Shown: positions 63,571-64,000 of the stretch, piece by piece
How the letters are laid out: the number at the start of each line of letters is the position of its first letter
How positions within the stretch are numbered: the stretch's first letter is position 1
Source of the DNA: Bin5 sp965200615
GTDB taxonomy: Bacteria; Chloroflexota; Anaerolineae; Caldilineales; Caldilineaceae
DNA: 64,000 nucleotides
Assembly: GCA_965200615.1 (NCBI GenBank)
Contig: OZ241377.1
Coordinates: 4,774,001-4,838,000 of the forward strand
Reading direction: 5' to 3'
The notes under the pieces: generated by a model
Told to the model about the DNA's origin: nothing
Seen by the model: only the letters and a program-made list of their open reading frames with translations
Database searches by the model: none
Position numbers and translations under genes: made by a program

Positions 63571-64000
63571 ATGGCCGACGATTTCAACTCATTCTATAGC
63601 CATGGCTTCGTCCGCGTGGCCGTGTGTGTGCCGAATGTCCGGGTAGCGGACCCGGAGTTCAACACGGCGCACACGTCGGGCCTGGCTGCCCAGGCATCGG
63701 ATGCGGGCGCCGCCATTGCCCTCTTTCCCGAACTGGGTATCTCTTCCTATGCTATCGACGACCTGCTGCAGCAGGAAGCTCTACTGGAAGGTGTCCGGTC
63801 TGGCCTTAGCCGGATTGTTGAAGAAAGCCGGCAACTGACGCCGGCGCTTCTGGTCGGCGCGCCGCTCCGATTCGAGAACCGGCTGTTCAACTGCGCGGTC
63901 GTCATTTACCGCGGCCAAGTGCTGGGTATCGTGCCGAAGACCTATCTACCCAGCTACCGCGAATTCTATGAAACGCGCCAGTTCAGCGCAGCCCGCCATG
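63571..64000 (+). CDS. nadE: Glutamine-dependent NAD(+) synthetase, N-terminal part
   Basis: An open frame of 143 codons runs off the window edge. It begins MADDFNSFYSHGFVRVAVCV and is a nitrilase-fold glutaminase domain. Catalytic Glu54 lies in ALFPELGISSYAIDD and Lys123 in GIVPKTYLPSYREFYE, in the positions known for the M. tuberculosis-type enzyme. The third catalytic residue (Cys) and the ATP-dependent synthetase domain would lie beyond 64000. The enzyme makes NAD from nicotinate adenine dinucleotide, using ammonia channelled from glutamine. Expected full length is about 670-690 residues. Confidence 0.9.
   Translation, partial: MADDFNSFYSHGFVRVAVCVPNVRVADPEFNTAHTSGLAAQASDAGAAIALFPELGISSYAIDDLLQQEALLEGVRSGLSRIVEESRQLTPALLVGAPLRFENRLFNCAVVIYRGQVLGIVPKTYLPSYREFYETRQFSAARH

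Overview
The window is about 60% GC bacterial chromosome. It has no rRNA, tRNA, CRISPR array or intact mobile element that I could see. The gene mix (unlinked Gfo/Idh/MocA dehydrogenases, PhyH dioxygenase, MaoC, orphan xanthine-dehydrogenase-type large subunit, P450, GT39 membrane glycosyltransferases, a PA14/NHL giant and a CUAEP-tail radical SAM protein) suggests a Chloroflexota genome, probably Caldilineales-like. That placement is inference from gene content; I could run no search.

Layout. 1-2.5 kb: small genes, a duplicated eight-cysteine peptide and decayed IS pieces. 2.5-4.1 kb: GT39 glycosyltransferase. 4.7-9.5 kb: an overlapping operon of a zinc-ribbon membrane protein, an anchored solute-binding-like protein, a solute-binding/von Willebrand A fusion and a Leu/Ile/Val-type binding protein, with no permease. 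9.6-15.7 kb (minus): Ca/Na antiporter, MiaB, nicotinate phosphoribosyltransferase and a radical SAM selenoprotein whose in-frame UGA reads as Cys-Sec-Ala-Glu-Pro. 16.2-29.4 kb: a catabolic/accessory block, interrupted at 23-25.4 kb by an AT-richer type II restriction-modification pair whose methylase gene is frameshifted. 29.7-33.9 kb: a 1,402-residue zinc ribbon/GT39/PA14/NHL fusion.

34.4-48.5 kb is the most distinctive part. It is a minus-strand array headed by an OmpR-type response regulator and a histidine kinase, followed by four exported proteins with 1, 4, 5 and 7 copies of a ~185-residue module, plus two small unrelated lipoproteins. I do not recognise the module as a named domain; its hallmark is a Ca-loop-like D-x-D-x-D-x-x-T-G motif. 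Two decayed relics of the family flank the array. The direct reading is a signal-responsive surface-protein locus that grows and shrinks by recombination between modules.

48.8-56.7 kb: DUF2442/DUF4160 remnants, a small lipoprotein with a strong terminator, a SIMPL protein and an ABC-2 export locus (ATPase, permease/M1-like fusion, short permease, YhfC-like protein). 56.8-61.6 kb: a complete siderophore uptake operon (binding protein, two FecCD permeases, ATPase, siderophore-interacting reductase). 61.7-64 kb: ISAs1- and IS3-type relics, a Gfo/Idh/MocA gene truncated against the IS3 relic, and the start of glutamine-dependent NAD synthetase running off the edge.

Six apparent single-base frameshifts, most of them in or beside short homopolymer runs, affect otherwise well-preserved genes (methylase, four-module lipoprotein, histidine kinase, ABC ATPase twice, short permease). 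Sequencing or assembly error is the simplest shared explanation and should be excluded before any biological reading.
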